Shown one piece after another: positions 8,327 to 16,270 of a DNA stretch of 48,196 nt. Both the position numbers and the translations under genes were made by a program. Below the pieces are notes generated by a model. It saw only the letters and a list, made by a program, of their open reading frames with translations. It was not told the DNA's origin and did not search any database. This DNA is from Candidatus Geocrenenecus dongiae. Lineage in GTDB: Archaea; Thermoproteota; Nitrososphaeria_A; Caldarchaeales; Wolframiiraptoraceae. Within the stretch, counting starts at the first letter, position 1. The number at the start of each line of letters is the position of its first letter. The stretch is taken from contig JALNLN010000014.1 of assembly GCA_023267855.1 (NCBI GenBank), positions 1-48,196 of the forward strand, read 5' to 3'.

Positions 8327-9382
8327 CTATATTGGTTTGAGTGGTGGGAAATCTAATCCACGTTTTTCATCAAAACCTAAAACAATATTCATACATTGAA
8401 CTGCTTGTCCAGCCGACCCCTTCATTAAGTTATCTATAGCACACATAGAAACTATGCTCTTAGATCTTTCCTGTACTACGGCTTTAACATCTGCATAATT
8501 TGATCCTAAGACATTTGATGGATCTGGATACTTGTACAATCCTTCTCCCATGATTCTTATGAAAGGTTCTTTGCCATATCTTTTTGCATAGATCTTTCTC
8601 AGCATATTGTCGTCTATACTATCTTCTATCGGGAAGGAGTAGCATGTTGCTAACGACCCTCTTATAGCTCCAACAGCATGTGGAACAAAAACTACTTTAA
8701 CATTTTTTCTCGAGATTAAGCTGAGTTCCTGTTCTACTTCCACTACATGTCTATGACCTTCTACATTGTACGGTCTCATAACGTTAGCTCTCTCAGGATG
8801 ATGGGAGCCTAAATTAGGTTTACGTCCAGCTTCACTACTTCCAACCTTTACATCAACAACTATCTTAAGAGTATCGATGATATCCTCTTCTACGAGAGGT
8901 ATTAAAGCTAGTATTGTTGAAGTAGCATTACATCCAGGACATGCAACTAGATCTGCATTTCTAATTTCCTCTCTATGTAATTCAGGTAAACCATAGACGG
9001 CTTTAGATACTAGGTCTGGAGATTCATGTTCAAAACCATACCAGAGCTTGAATTCTTCAAGATTCTTTAAACGGAAATCTGGACTTAAATCTATAACTTT
9101 TAAACCGTTCTCAAGAAGTTTCGGTGTAAGTTTATGTGAAACTCCGGGCGGTGTATTCATGAATACTATGTCAGATTTAGATAGTATTTCTTCAAGAGAA
9201 ACGTTAGAGAATTTAAGATTTGTGTAGTGTTTTCTTAGATTAACGTGTACGTATGAGATTGGTTTTCCAGAAAATTCTCTTGAAGTTGCTATAGTCACCT
9301 CTACGTCTGGATGTGTCGAAAGTATTCTAAGAAGTTCTCCACCAGTATATCCGCTTGCTCCCACTATGCCAACCCTAAACAT
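8327..9382 (-). CDS. lysY: LysW-aminoadipate/LysW-glutamate semialdehyde-forming reductase (LysY/ArgC family)
   Basis: ATG 9382 (MFRVGIVGASGYTGGELL) is chosen over an upstream start that adds five residues, because ArgC-family proteins begin at this Rossmann strand. The protein is 351 residues. The active-site cysteine is in VACPGCNATSTILALIPL, and the catalytic-histidine region is GHRHVVEVEQEL. The enzyme reduces the acyl phosphate made by LysZ to the semialdehyde with NADPH, still attached to LysW. Only one copy is in the window, so it probably serves both the lysine and arginine branches, as known for Sulfolobus. It is divergent from lysZ with a 120-base shared promoter region. Confidence 0.88.
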   Translation of the reverse strand: MFRVGIVGASGYTGGELLRILSTHPDVEVTIATSREFSGKPISYVHVNLRKHYTNLKFSNVSLEEILSKSDIVFMNTPPGVSHKLTPKLLENGLKVIDLSPDFRLKNLEEFKLWYGFEHESPDLVSKAVYGLPELHREEIRNADLVACPGCNATSTILALIPLVEEDIIDTLKIVVDVKVGSSEAGRKPNLGSHHPERANVMRPYNVEGHRHVVEVEQELSLISRKNVKVVFVPHAVGAIRGSLATCYSFPIEDSIDDNMLRKIYAKRYGKEPFIRIMGEGLYKYPDPSNVLGSNYADVKAVVQERSKSIVSMCAIDNLMKGSAGQAVQCMNIVLGFDEKRGLDFPPLKPI

Positions 9383-9502
9383 CGAGAAAAATAACACTCT
9401 GACTCATATATCAGCTTGTCCTAGAGTAGATCGTTTCTACATTTTTCTGATTTTCTAGAAGATGGGTTAATATTCTTGAATCGATAAAAATTTCTTTGAT
9501 AG

Positions 9503-10309
9503 ATGTCGTCTATAGTTGTTAAGGTTGGTGGTAGAGCTTTAGAGCAAAACTTAGAGAAGATTCTGGAGAGTGTGGTGGAGAGGGTTAAGAAGAACATGAA
9601 GATAATCTTCGTGCATGGAGGTGGAGACATAGTTACAAGATATGAAAAGCTTCTAGGTATTGAGCCTAAATTTGTTTTTTCACCACAGGGGGTTAGAAGT
9701 AGGTATACTGATGAGAAGGAGCTAGAAGTGTATGTAATGGTTATGGCTGGAAAGATAAATAAGGAGATAGTAGCGAGGTTTAACCATTTGGGTGTGAGAG
9801 CTGTTGGTCTAACAGGTGCAGATGGATCATTAATGAAGGCTGATAGAAAGAAGAAGATAGTAATAGTAGATGAGAATAATAGGAAGAGGGTCATAGAGGG
9901 AGGATATACGGGAATGATAAAAGAAGTAGATGCGAATATGTTATCTAACATGCTAGATCAAGGATATCTACCAGTAATAGCTCCAATAGCTATTGGAGAA
10001 GAAGGAGAACTACTAAACGTGGATGCAGATCAAGTGGCTGTAAAAATAGCTGAAAGCATTAAAGCAGAAAAACTATTAATCTTAACTGATGTTGAAGGAG
10101 TATTCATTGATGGTGTTCTGGTGAAGAAGTTGAGGTCTACGGAAGTTGGAGATTTGCAAGCGAAGATAGGTTATGGTATGAATAGAAAAGTAATGATGTG
10201 TGCTAGCATAGTATCGGAAGGAGTTAGAGAAGTTATAATATCATCTGGACTCATCTCTGACCCTCTAAGAGCATTAGAAGAAGATATAGGAACACGTATT
10301 ATACCATGA
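9503..10309 (+). CDS. lysZ: LysW-aminoadipate/LysW-glutamate kinase (LysZ, ArgB family)
   Basis: A 268-residue amino-acid kinase fold: VVKVGGRALEQ at the start, IFVHGGGDIVTRYEKLLG with the glycine-rich loop, AVGLTGADGSLM, and LLILTDVEGVFIDG for nucleotide binding. It phosphorylates the terminal carboxylate of the LysW-bound substrate; ArgB homologues do this on acetylglutamate. Its place beside LysX and LysY, with LysW and LysK elsewhere in the window, makes the LysW-dependent role more likely than a free acetylglutamate role. ATG 9503 follows a short AT-rich leader. Confidence 0.88.
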   Translation: MSSIVVKVGGRALEQNLEKILESVVERVKKNMKIIFVHGGGDIVTRYEKLLGIEPKFVFSPQGVRSRYTDEKELEVYVMVMAGKINKEIVARFNHLGVRAVGLTGADGSLMKADRKKKIVIVDENNRKRVIEGGYTGMIKEVDANMLSNMLDQGYLPVIAPIAIGEEGELLNVDADQVAVKIAESIKAEKLLILTDVEGVFIDGVLVKKLRSTEVGDLQAKIGYGMNRKVMMCASIVSEGVREVIISSGLISDPLRALEEDIGTRIIP

Positions 10310-10320
10310 ATAGAAGCACT

Positions 10321-11862
10321 TTAACGTACAGTCTGTATTAAAGAGATGTCTAGAGGTTTTAGTCCAAGCTTTTTCTCTACCGATCTCCCCTTCCACCTAA
10401 CATATCTGAGAAATAGTTTTAGGAGAATTCTGAGAGGAGCTGTGCTAGATTTCTTTAAGTAGAATCTATTAATTATATCCTCAGCCCAGTATACTGAGTG
10501 CCATAAACACTTTCTCATAACTTCTATATGTTCATCTTTGACTTTTACACTTGTAAACCAATCTTTATCTTTCAGTAAACCCATTGGGACGAAGAACATT
10601 GGTACTATTAAAGATCTGTAGGGTCTAAGTTTATCGAGGAGTTCTGCTGTCATCACTAAGTCTTCTTCACTTTCTTCAGGTAAACCAAGTATGAGTGTTG
10701 CTGCAGGCACTATGTTGTTTTCATGCATTATCATAAATGCGTCTTCAACTACTTGTGGCCACTTTTCAGGTGGGTATGGAGCAGACTTAGCAGGCATAAT
10801 CTTCTTAGCAAGCTTAGGTGAACCTGTCTCTAAACCTACCTCTACTCCTAGATAATCTTGATTATCTCCACTCTTCACAATCTCCATTATCTTTGAGATT
10901 AGCTTGTATTCTTCTTCAGCATTCTTTATTGCAGCTAAACTTGCATGACTCCACGCAATCTCTTTTAAATGCTTCCTAGCAAGTTCGTGAAGTTTCAGTA
11001 ATGCTTCTGGATTCGGTTTAATTCCTCTAGCCCCATATAGTAGAACATCTTCAGAATGCAGTATACCGTTATGTACACCATTCTCAATGTTTATAATCAT
11101 CTCTTTTTCTATTATATCTAATGGCATGTTCCGTAGAGATCTCAATGTAACAGAACAGAATTTACATCCTCTCGGGCATCCACGCATAATCTCTACGAGA
11201 CCATTCACGCTAGGATACTTTATAGTTGAGATCTCTTCTAGACGTGGGCTATCTCCAGGACCTACGAAAACATATCTTGGAAGAGGCTCGTTATCAAAGA
11301 CCTTCCTAACCAAGTCTAATACTATCCTCTCCCCCTCACCTTCCACAACTGTATCTACACCCCAATTAGCCCACAGATCAACCTTATACAACCACTGCCA
11401 AGCAGGTGGTCCACCAACAATTATCTTTAACCCCCTCTTCTTAGCTTCTCTAATAGAAGTTTTCTCCATAAATCTTCTAAAACTTCTAGCATTCACTGGC
11501 TCTTTTCTAGTTATCACCCACCATTCACTACTCGGTGGACAGAGAGCAAAGTAATCGTGGTGACTAATCATCATTATTTTAGCTTTATCTATGTATAGGT
11601 CTACGTAATCTGGATCTATAACCCATGCATTATATCCATGGTCTTGAAGTAATGCTTCAAGTTTTCTAAGAGCGTAGGGAGCTTGCCAAGGTCTTCCAAA
11701 ACGATCAGTCTTCATCTTGGGACATGCTATCCACATCCACAATGATTCAGGCATACCTATAGGCGGACCGGTGGCCATGAATCCTAGAAACTCTTTACCA
11801 TGATGGTTTGTCATCATAGATCTATCCGTTGTTAAGATTATGTCCACGTTTTTCAGCTCCAT
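10321..11862 (-). CDS. B12-binding-domain radical SAM protein
   Basis: A 513-residue enzyme. The first 200 residues resemble a B12-binding Rossmann domain (YALRKLEALLQDHGYNAWVI, KIIVGGPPAWQW, TVVEGEGERIV), without the classic DxHxxG cobalamin motif. The radical-SAM cluster is Cys229-X3-Cys233-X2-Cys236 (MRGCPRGCKFCSVTLR), followed by GVEVGLETGSPKLAK-like substrate strands and ILGLPEESEEDLV. This class includes methylases and ring-forming enzymes of many pathways, and the reaction cannot be told here. The 116-aa gene lies only 3 bases upstream in the same operon and may encode a partner. Convergent with lysZ. Confidence 0.82.
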   Translation of the reverse strand: MELKNVDIILTTDRSMMTNHHGKEFLGFMATGPPIGMPESLWMWIACPKMKTDRFGRPWQAPYALRKLEALLQDHGYNAWVIDPDYVDLYIDKAKIMMISHHDYFALCPPSSEWWVITRKEPVNARSFRRFMEKTSIREAKKRGLKIIVGGPPAWQWLYKVDLWANWGVDTVVEGEGERIVLDLVRKVFDNEPLPRYVFVGPGDSPRLEEISTIKYPSVNGLVEIMRGCPRGCKFCSVTLRSLRNMPLDIIEKEMIINIENGVHNGILHSEDVLLYGARGIKPNPEALLKLHELARKHLKEIAWSHASLAAIKNAEEEYKLISKIMEIVKSGDNQDYLGVEVGLETGSPKLAKKIMPAKSAPYPPEKWPQVVEDAFMIMHENNIVPAATLILGLPEESEEDLVMTAELLDKLRPYRSLIVPMFFVPMGLLKDKDWFTSVKVKDEHIEVMRKCLWHSVYWAEDIINRFYLKKSSTAPLRILLKLFLRYVRWKGRSVEKKLGLKPLDISLIQTVR

Positions 11863-11865
11863 CCT

Positions 11866-12216
11866 TCACACCACCTTAACTATCCTAACTTTATCTTCTC
11901 CTGGAAACTCTTTTTCAACTTTGTTCATAATGACTATTACATTGTTATTTAGCTTCTCAACATCTTTACCTAGTTCTTCTATAACTCTATCTTCTACAAC
12001 TATTGTTGCAAGAGTGTTGTTTAACAGAATTCTTCTAATGTATTGTATATACGATAAGTCTCCATAACTGTTCAAGTAGAATCTTAGCCTTATGCTCCTA
12101 GCTCCCTCTGAGATAGCTTTATTCATGTAATCAATTATTTTATCAATGCTTAAGTCATCCACTTCGCCTATGTGCCATATCTCATAGAATGTCTTATCCA
12201 GCACTGATTCTACCAA
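11866..12216 (-). CDS. Small conserved-looking protein, 116 aa, unknown, upstream partner of the radical SAM enzyme
   Basis: It starts at TTG 12216, preceded by a GGAGG-type ribosome binding site in the AAGGAGGGGGC stretch, and ends 3 bases before the radical-SAM start, so the two are almost certainly cotranscribed. The sequence alternates helices and strands: SIDKIIDYMNKAISEGARSI, RLRFYLNSYGD, ATIVVEDRVIEEL, NVIVIMNKVEKEF, RIVKVV. There are no cysteines and no membrane segment. It might be a small alpha/beta scaffold or a substrate/effector-binding partner. I do not recognise a family and assign no function. Confidence 0.6.
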   Translation of the reverse strand: MVESVLDKTFYEIWHIGEVDDLSIDKIIDYMNKAISEGARSIRLRFYLNSYGDLSYIQYIRRILLNNTLATIVVEDRVIEELGKDVEKLNNNVIVIMNKVEKEFPGEDKVRIVKVV

Positions 12217-12345
12217 GCCCCCTCCTTCTGACTAGAATAATCATTCTTCTATAAAATTTTTATACCTTTTCCCCACTAAATTATTAAGAATTGAAAATAT
12301 TGAAAATAATTATGTATAGAAATCTGGATCTCAGCTTGCTGAATA

Positions 12346-13116
12346 TTAGATGGTTCCACCTAGCTTCATGTAGTTTAGAATTTTATCAATAGCTTGATAC
12401 AATCTTTCTGGCTGGATTCTGTAGATTCTGTTATAAGCTATATCATATAGTTCAAGTTCTCTTATTAGTTTATCAATATCTCTAATCTCTAGATATTTTT
12501 TAAGGAGTGTTTTAAGAGTTTTCTTCTTCTGTGTAAACATGTTCTTCACTACTCTCAATACATTTTTATTCCAACTTAATTGTCCTTTTCTCTCCATTAC
12601 TATTATTACTGAATCTACTTTTGGAGCCGGCTTAAACATGTTTCTAGATATTACCCGCGCTATCTTTGTATTGTAGTACAGATTAGATATGAATGATGTG
12701 TAGACATATCTCTTAGATCCTGGAAGAGATGTAAGCTTTAATGCGAATTCTTTTTGTAATGTTAAAACAATCTTCTCTGGAAGATTTGAAATAACCCATT
12801 GTAGTAGTTTTGTAGATATGTAGTATGGTGGATTTGATACAACTTTATTAAAGCCGGAGGGTTTGATCTTTAATACATCTCCAACTATAAGCTCTACATT
12901 ATCATATCTCGATAAACGTTTTTCAGCTTCTCTAGCTAGTTTTTCGTCTATCTCGATAGCAATAACTCTACCAGCTTTCTCTGCAATCCTCCATGTTAGT
13001 TCTCCGCCTCCAGCCCCGATCTCCAACACTACGTCTTTCTTAGTTAGCTCACCATACTCTACAAGCTCATCTAGAACACTCTGATCTATTAGAAAATGTT
13101 GTCCAAGTCTAACCAT
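12346..13116 (-). CDS. ksgA: 16S rRNA adenine dimethyltransferase KsgA/Dim1
   Basis: A 256-residue class I methyltransferase that dimethylates two adjacent adenines at the 3' end of 16S rRNA. Motifs seen: GQHFLIDQSVLDELV at the N-terminus, the SAM loop VLEIGAGGGELTWRIA, AIEIDEKLAREA, and the catalytic NPPYYISTKLL. The C-terminal helical domain carries the FTQKKKTLKTLLKK basic segment. It closes a typical archaeal run of L21e, Rpo4, DUF655 and KsgA, all on this strand with short gaps, so coupled expression with translation and transcription machinery is likely. Confidence 0.95.
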   Translation of the reverse strand: MVRLGQHFLIDQSVLDELVEYGELTKKDVVLEIGAGGGELTWRIAEKAGRVIAIEIDEKLAREAEKRLSRYDNVELIVGDVLKIKPSGFNKVVSNPPYYISTKLLQWVISNLPEKIVLTLQKEFALKLTSLPGSKRYVYTSFISNLYYNTKIARVISRNMFKPAPKVDSVIIVMERKGQLSWNKNVLRVVKNMFTQKKKTLKTLLKKYLEIRDIDKLIRELELYDIAYNRIYRIQPERLYQAIDKILNYMKLGGTI

Positions 13117-13140
13117 ACCATTTCAAAAAGAACCATATAG

Positions 13141-13728
13141 CTATCTTGCAGGTATGTAGCGTTCTCTAACAAATAGGAAATATCTCTCATCGGGATTCGA
13201 TAGTTCTTGTATAATTCTATTGACTATAGCTTTCACAGGATCCTGTAATCCAACACGTTTCTTTAGATCTTCGTAACTTTTGAATGGTTGGATCTCTCTT
13301 TCCTCTATTATTTTCATAGCTATCTTTTTTCCTATTCCAGGCAGGAGTTCAAGTGCATGCATACGTGGAGTTACAGGTTGAGAATTATTAAAAAATTCTA
13401 TAAATCTTGCTTCACTCTCTTCAACTATCTTTCTTACAACTGTTTCCAGTTCGTTTTTCGCATTCTGCGTTAAATTTTCGTAGCCTATCCTTCTTATCAC
13501 TCTGAGAACACTCTTCGGTATATCTCTTCCAATATATATTTTTGTACCTATTAGGGGTTTATATTTCTGGGATACTGCTGCTTCAAGTAGGGTGAAGTAC
13601 TGTTCTCCAAGTAGCTGAACTATTAAATCATCTTTACCGAGAACTATGTTTTGATATTCAGAAAGATGTCTTGGAGAAAATATATCTAAAACGTATGCAA
13701 AATCTTCAAATCTCTTATGTTTATACAA
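13141..13728 (-). CDS. DUF655 family protein (helix-hairpin-helix, probable RNA binder)
   Basis: A 195-residue archaeal DUF655 protein. Its N-terminal part is OB-like (FAYVLDIFSPRH, DLIVQLLGEQYFTLLEAAV, IYIGRD). The C-terminal half has helix-hairpin-helix motifs (ALELLPGIGKKIAMKIIEER and FKSYEDLKKRVGLQDPVKAIV), typical of non-specific nucleic-acid contact. The family is consistently found between Rpo4 and KsgA genes in archaea, as here (gaps of 31 and 24 bases), which suggests a role near ribosome maturation or transcription. Its exact function is not established. Confidence 0.88.
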   Translation of the reverse strand: MYKHKRFEDFAYVLDIFSPRHLSEYQNIVLGKDDLIVQLLGEQYFTLLEAAVSQKYKPLIGTKIYIGRDIPKSVLRVIRRIGYENLTQNAKNELETVVRKIVEESEARFIEFFNNSQPVTPRMHALELLPGIGKKIAMKIIEEREIQPFKSYEDLKKRVGLQDPVKAIVNRIIQELSNPDERYFLFVRERYIPAR

Positions 13729-13759
13729 AAATCTTCACGCCTACCTTTTCTATGAAATT

Positions 13760-14119
13760 TTACTTAACTTTCTCCTGAAGTAGATATTTCTTCACTACTT
13801 CTACTATTTCATTTAACTTCTCTTCTGAAAAAAGTAGGAATGAAACTAGACGTTTATAACCGCTCAACACGCTTCTCAATTCTTCTATAGTTGTTGGACA
13901 GATGTTTACTATCTGGACTGCTTCTTCACGTGTAAGATTAAACTTATCCATCAGCTCGTTAATCATCTCTCTAGCTTTATCTGCAGATACTTTTGAAAAT
14001 TTTCTAGTGTACTCGAGAACTCTAAGCTGTATAGAGTCGAGTTTAGCTTCTCTTTCTTCAAGGATTTCTTTAACTTCTGGTAGCGATAATGGTGTTTGGG
14101 AAATTATCTTCCTAACCAT
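13760..14119 (-). CDS. rpo4: DNA-directed RNA polymerase subunit Rpo4 (RpoF, Rpb4 family)
   Basis: I choose ATG 14119 (MVRKIISQTPLSLPEV). A GTG at 14137 would overlap the L21e stop, and the GGTGG sequence about 10 bases upstream of the ATG is a good ribosome binding site. The 119-residue protein is all helical and ends in an HRDC-like domain (TREEAVQIVNICPTTIEELRSVL, the PTT-xEE segment being characteristic of Rpb4/RpoF). Rpo4 pairs with Rpo7 to form the RNA polymerase stalk, and Rpo7 is not in this window. It follows the L21e gene by 2 bases. Confidence 0.9.
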   Translation of the reverse strand: MVRKIISQTPLSLPEVKEILEEREAKLDSIQLRVLEYTRKFSKVSADKAREMINELMDKFNLTREEAVQIVNICPTTIEELRSVLSGYKRLVSFLLFSEEKLNEIVEVVKKYLLQEKVK

Positions 14120-14121
14120 CT

Positions 14122-14418
14122 CTATGATGCCACCCACCTAGAAAGATGGTCTGGAAGTAGTGTTAGATATTTCATCTTATCTCCAACTTTCACCGAGACG
14201 ACGTATGCTCTTCCACGTTTCTCAACTATCTCTCCAACTTTTCCATGATATCTTCTATGTGGAGCACCCTTATGGATGCTTGGATCTATCTTTATCACTA
14301 CTTTATCTCCAGGATTATACTCTGAAAGGTATACTTCTGGTCTAGGTCCACTTCTCGCTCCTCTAGGCTTACTCATTATCCTCCTCGACTTGTATCTATA
14401 ACCTTTAGATTTCGGCAT
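14122..14418 (-). CDS. rpl21e: Ribosomal protein L21e
   Basis: A 98-residue basic protein starting MPKSKGYRYKSRRIMSKP, followed by YNPGDKVVIKIDPSIHKGAPHRRYHGKVG, the SH3-like KOW-type core that is diagnostic of L21e. It is a large-subunit ribosomal protein specific to archaea and eukaryotes. It leads the run to rpo4, DUF655 and ksgA. It starts at ATG 14418, 96 bases from the JAMM protease gene on the same strand. Confidence 0.97.
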   Translation of the reverse strand: MPKSKGYRYKSRRIMSKPRGARSGPRPEVYLSEYNPGDKVVIKIDPSIHKGAPHRRYHGKVGEIVEKRGRAYVVSVKVGDKMKYLTLLPDHLSRWVAS

Positions 14419-14514
14419 AGATAGTCATCTCCTACTTGTACTAGCTTACTTAAAAGCATTTATCTTTTTAATCTAGAAGCTTTCAGAGAGCATAGTCAAC
14501 GGTTTTAGACAGTT

Positions 14515-15168
14515 TTATGGAGAGAGTCTTTTCTTCAGTTTCTTGAAGGTTTCAGTAAATGTAGATATGACTGTGAATCTGTATTCTCTATCTTCATTCT
14601 GATCTTGCTGATAAGATTGTTGTAGAGGTGGAGCTATGTAGTATAGATCTACTGTCTCCATACCTCTAATCGTACTTTCCATAACTTTTCTTCTATGTAT
14701 CCCGATGGTCGTTCTTAGGGGAACAACCTTACCCTGTTTATCAATATGGTAAACTCTAAATTTTAGATCTAAAAGCCTCCTGGTTTTAGCGTATTCTAAG
14801 GGGTCTACAACCATAGCTACAGCTTTAGGGAATAAGGTTTGATATCTTTTCTGGGTCTCGATATCTATTGTTGAGAGAAATAAGTCGAATCCTGGATGTG
14901 AATGATACCATCCAACAATGTATAATCCTGGTCTCTCACGTGCAAGCCACTCATAAGTTGCTGCCATAACCTCCTCGTCAAGAAGAACAAATGCTGAAGA
15001 AGACTTCTGATCGCCTGATATAGCATCCCATATTTCAAGAACGTCTTGCTTCTTTTCATATTTTCCTATCAAGAGACCTGCTACTTCTCTTTCAAGATCT
15101 AGCAAAGTATACTTAACAACCTTACCCAAAGCTAATGGATATATCCTGACCCTCAACTCTATCTCCAC
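14515..15168 (-). CDS. Rpn11/CSN5-like JAMM metalloprotease (deubiquitinase)
   Basis: A 217-residue MPN+ protein. The complete JAMM zinc site is present: a glutamate in LEREVAGLLIG (Glu28), His89 and His91 in YHSHPG, and Asp102 in HSHPGFDLFLSTID with Ser99 in the expected place. Related proteins remove ubiquitin in the proteasome lid (Rpn11), and in Caldiarchaeum the homologue trims the ubiquitin precursor. The gene is divergent from the ubiquitin gene across a 171-base gap, so it very likely processes that precursor and recycles conjugates. The last 65 residues form a polar tail with PPLQQSYQQDQNEDREY, longer than a bare JAB domain. The GTG start has no ribosome binding site; an AATAAATTTTA element about 22 bases upstream suggests a leaderless message. 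Confidence 0.93.
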   Translation of the reverse strand: MEIELRVRIYPLALGKVVKYTLLDLEREVAGLLIGKYEKKQDVLEIWDAISGDQKSSSAFVLLDEEVMAATYEWLARERPGLYIVGWYHSHPGFDLFLSTIDIETQKRYQTLFPKAVAMVVDPLEYAKTRRLLDLKFRVYHIDKQGKVVPLRTTIGIHRRKVMESTIRGMETVDLYYIAPPLQQSYQQDQNEDREYRFTVISTFTETFKKLKKRLSP

Positions 15169-15291
15169 AAAGATAGGTTTTACTAAAATTTATTCTTGAA
15201 CTTGAAAAATCTTTGTAACTTTCTTCTAGATTTCTACATTACTTCTACAGATATTATCTAAAGATTTCCTAGATTTCTCAAAGTGTAAACA

Positions 15292-15330
15292 CTTATATAT
15301 GGTTGTTTAATAGGATTCTACGATAGGAGA
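15292..15330 (+). promoter_or_regulatory. Promoter and ribosome binding site of the ubiquitin gene
   Basis: CTTATATAT at 15292-15300 is a strong archaeal TATA box. GGAGA at 15326-15330, ten bases before the ATG at 15340, is a ribosome binding site. Transcription would start near 15325, giving a very short leader. Confidence 0.6.
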
Positions 15331-15339
15331 GCGATTTCT

Positions 15340-15582
15340 ATGAAGATAAAAGTTGTTCCTGCAGTTGGTGGTGGTAGTCCTGTAGAATTAGAAGTTACAC
15401 CAACAACCACTATAGGCGCTATTAAAGCTAAGATATGTGCTATGAAGAAGCTTCCTCCAGATACTACTAGACTAACCTTTAGGGGTAGAGCTCTTAAAGA
15501 TACTGAAACTCTGCAGGATATAGGTGTACAAGATGGAGACAAGCTTGTACTTATCACTAGGACTGTCGGTGGAAATATCTAG
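15340..15582 (+). CDS. Ubiquitin-like modifier precursor
   Basis: An 80-residue beta-grasp protein. TPTTTIGAIKAKICAMKKLP matches the ubiquitin alpha-helix region, TTRLTFRGRALKDTETLQDIGVQDGD matches the '[20 protein letters not shown]' block of ubiquitin, and the end is ITRTVGG followed by Asn79-Ile80. The Gly77-Gly78 pair must be exposed by removal of two residues, so the gene encodes a pro-ubiquitin, and the neighbouring JAMM protease is the obvious processor. Several lysines (for example 29, 31, 36, 37, 53, 68) could accept chains; none is proven. It is followed by E2, E1 and RING genes on the same strand. Similarity is closer to true ubiquitin than to SAMP/Urm1. Confidence 0.95.
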   Translation: MKIKVVPAVGGGSPVELEVTPTTTIGAIKAKICAMKKLPPDTTRLTFRGRALKDTETLQDIGVQDGDKLVLITRTVGGNI

Positions 15583-15687
15583 AAAATATTAAAGCATTAC
15601 AACACTAAATAATCTCTAAGTACGTACTATAAACCTACCCAGTATTTTATGTAATGAGGAGAAAGATTTCTTAGATTGTAACGAAAC

Positions 15688-15697
15688 ATTTATAAAA
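15688..15697 (+). promoter_or_regulatory. TATA element of the E2 gene (leaderless)
   Basis: ACATTTATAAAAATT holds a TATA box centred about 22-25 bases before the GTG at 15713. No ribosome binding site precedes the GTG. The spacing predicts that transcription starts at or next to the start codon. Confidence 0.5.
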
Positions 15698-15712
15698 ATT
15701 TTAAAGAATTTT

Positions 15713-16207
15713 GTGTTCAGGGACTGGAAAGTGTATGCTGAACTTCCTGAATTACTTTGGTATAAGAGGTTGGCTTTAGAATACAAGTTAGTACATGAAC
15801 ATGAACCATTATTCGATATAGTTGATGGTGATTTAACTCATTATCGGGGAATAATAATAGGGGAGGGGTTGTATGAGGGTGGATATTTTAAGGTAGAGAT
15901 TCTAGTACCACGTACATTTCCCTATACACCCCCAGATGTAGTCTGGTGGACGAGGATATGGCATCCAAACTTTACAGATGAAGTTCCAGCAAGAGTATGT
16001 GAATCTGTATTGAAAGAAGACTGGTCACCGTCACTCCATATAATAACGTTAATTGAGACTTTAAGAAACCTGCTGAATAATCCTAACCCCGACGACCCGT
16101 TAAATACTATAGCTGCTATGGAGATGAAGTTTAGACCAGACATATTCCAAGCAAGAGTTAGACAGTATATTGAGCTATATGCTAGACCTGAGCAAGCTCT
16201 AAAATAA
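15713..16207 (+). CDS. Ubiquitin-conjugating enzyme E2 homologue
   Basis: A 164-residue UBC-fold protein. Canonical marks are all visible: YFKVEILVPRTFPYTPPDV (the PYxPP turn), His84-Pro85-Asn86, the catalytic Cys96 in VPARVCESVLKEDWSPS (Cys to Trp spacing as in eukaryotic E2s), and LLNNPNPDDPLN. E2 receives ubiquitin from E1 as a thioester on this Cys and passes it on with a RING protein. The HPN to Cys distance is two residues longer than in UbcH5-type enzymes. GTG start at 15713 with a leaderless-type promoter. It lies between the ubiquitin and E1 genes. Confidence 0.95.
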   Translation: MFRDWKVYAELPELLWYKRLALEYKLVHEHEPLFDIVDGDLTHYRGIIIGEGLYEGGYFKVEILVPRTFPYTPPDVVWWTRIWHPNFTDEVPARVCESVLKEDWSPSLHIITLIETLRNLLNNPNPDDPLNTIAAMEMKFRPDIFQARVRQYIELYARPEQALK

Positions 16208-16270
16208 GCTAAAACCTAAAAGATTAAGTATATTACAATCTCTAGATTAACTAAGAATGAGAATACTGTC

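Noticed and set aside
15318-15557. Minus-strand 79-aa ORF antisense to the ubiquitin gene
   Set aside because: Composition is typical of antisense reading of a real gene; no ribosome binding site and no motif, while the plus strand encodes clear ubiquitin.
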